DNA of 5,711 nt, from positions 1 to 5,711 of the forward strand of contig JAYVCL010000365.1 of the NCBI GenBank assembly GCA_043749975.1. The letters are read 5' to 3'. The notes under the pieces are model-generated. The model made no database searches. It had not been told where the DNA came from and saw nothing but the letters and a program-made list of their open reading frames with translations. Shown one piece after another: positions 4,945 through 5,711 of this stretch; the first letter of the stretch is position 1, and each line of letters starts with the position of its first letter. This DNA comes from JANYJJ01 sp043749975. GTDB taxonomy: Bacteria > Pseudomonadota > Gammaproteobacteria > Burkholderiales > Burkholderiaceae_C. Made by a program: the position numbers and the translations under genes.

Positions 4945-5711
4945 ATGAACTTCCTGCTCAACCGAATCGCGATCGGTATTGCCGCCGCACTCCCCTGCAT
5001 CGCAGCCCAGGCCGCACCGGCGGCCTACACGCCCGTCACCGATGCGCGGCTGAGCAACCCCGAGCCGGCCAACTGGTTGCAGTACCGCGGCAACTACGGT
5101 GGTTGGGGCTACAGCGCGCTGGACAAGGTCAGCAGCCAGAACGTCGGCAAGCTCACGTTGGCCTGGGCCTTCGCGACCGGTCAGACCGACGGGCACCAAT
5201 CGCCGCCGATCGTCAACAACGGCTACATGTTCGTCACCACCCCTGGCTCCCAGGTGATCGCCCTCGACGCCAAGACCGGCGAGGAGCTGTGGCGCTACAA
5301 AAAGGAGGTGCCGACCGAGATGCTGCAGCTTCACCCGACCAACCGCGGTGTGGCGCTGTATGGCGACAAGGTCTACGTGGCCACGGTCGATTGCAACCTG
5401 GTCGCGCTCGACGCGAAGACCGGCAAGGTCGCCTGGATCAAGCCCGTCGGCGACTGGAAGGCGCTGCAGTACATGACGCTCGCGCCACTGGCGGCCAAGG
5501 GCAAGATCATGGTCGGCTCGTCGGGCGGCGAGACCGGTGTGCGCGGCTTCGTCGCGGCATTCGATGCCGAAACCGGTGCCGAGGCCTGGCGCACCTACAC
5601 CACGGCCGCACCCAACGATTCCTTCGGCGACTCCTGGCCCGGCGACACCCACAAGAACGGCGGCGGCAGCATCTGGATCACCGGCACCTACGACCCGGCC
5701 GCCAACCTCGC
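4945..5711 (+). CDS. PQQ-dependent alcohol dehydrogenase (quinoprotein), 3' end cut by window edge
   Basis: The first 255 residues of a periplasmic quinoprotein of the methanol/ethanol dehydrogenase family (normally about 570-700 residues). A Sec signal peptide covers 1-23 (AQA before Ala24). The beta-propeller begins with NWLQYRGNYGGWGYSALD at 43-60. Typical blade motifs follow: ALDAKTGEELW (106-116), NRGVALYGDKVY (133-144), ALDAKTGKVAW (154-164) and FDAETGAEAW (206-215). GSSGGETGVRGF at 191-202 contains Glu196, the counterpart of the metal-binding active-site Glu of methanol dehydrogenase; Thr178 and Ser193 match PQQ contacts, and Trp244 in GGGSIW is probably the Trp that stacks on PQQ. The usual adjacent Cys-Cys just before NRGVA is absent. 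The metal-choosing Asp residues lie beyond the window. AAGGAG at 4931-4936 is an excellent Shine-Dalgarno, 8 nt from the ATG. Confidence 0.92.
   Translation, partial: MNFLLNRIAIGIAAALPCIAAQAAPAAYTPVTDARLSNPEPANWLQYRGNYGGWGYSALDKVSSQNVGKLTLAWAFATGQTDGHQSPPIVNNGYMFVTTPGSQVIALDAKTGEELWRYKKEVPTEMLQLHPTNRGVALYGDKVYVATVDCNLVALDAKTGKVAWIKPVGDWKALQYMTLAPLAAKGKIMVGSSGGETGVRGFVAAFDAETGAEAWRTYTTAAPNDSFGDSWPGDTHKNGGGSIWITGTYDPAANL

Noticed and set aside
4858..5652. 264-residue minus-strand open frame opposite the PQQ dehydrogenase
   Set aside because: The plus strand carries a clear quinoprotein with signal peptide and strong Shine-Dalgarno. The antisense frame has no recognisable domain.

Overview
The window is high-GC, tightly packed bacterial DNA. 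Its codon use, gene density and families (CaiB/BaiF CoA-transferase, SDR, GSTs, PQQ alcohol dehydrogenase) suggest a metabolically versatile betaproteobacterium, probably Burkholderiales-like. That placement is an impression from composition and protein style, because no marker gene is present.

Layout. Positions 1-2704 carry a four-gene minus-strand operon. In transcription order it holds a short-chain dehydrogenase/reductase (SDR), a glutathione S-transferase (GST) with an unusual C-terminal extension, a SnoaL-like NTF2-fold protein, and a second, shorter GST that runs off the left edge. Gaps between these genes are only 22-38 nt. Positions 2705-2917 are a divergent promoter region rich in TTGC/GCAA tetramers. 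Positions 2918-4081 encode a class III (CaiB/BaiF) CoA-transferase on the plus strand. Positions 4082-4327 are non-coding and hold a 9-bp tandem repeat and a striking AT-rich nested palindrome. The palindrome lies upstream of a second plus-strand unit: a Tat-exported Rieske iron-sulfur protein (4328-4909) and a PQQ-dependent alcohol dehydrogenase that runs off the right edge (from 4945).

How the genes may work together. SDR, two GSTs and a family III CoA-transferase are the same enzyme types as IsoH, IsoI/IsoJ and IsoG of isoprene degradation. There a glutathione adduct of an epoxide is oxidised and then handled by a CoA-transferase-family protein. No monooxygenase is visible here, so a glutathione-dependent catabolic route is only a hypothesis. 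The Rieske/PQQ pair looks like a periplasmic alcohol-oxidising module in which a Rieske protein is the first gene where a cytochrome c is more often expected. The visible part of the PQQ enzyme lacks the adjacent-cysteine pair typical of methanol/ethanol dehydrogenases, while other PQQ-site residues are kept.
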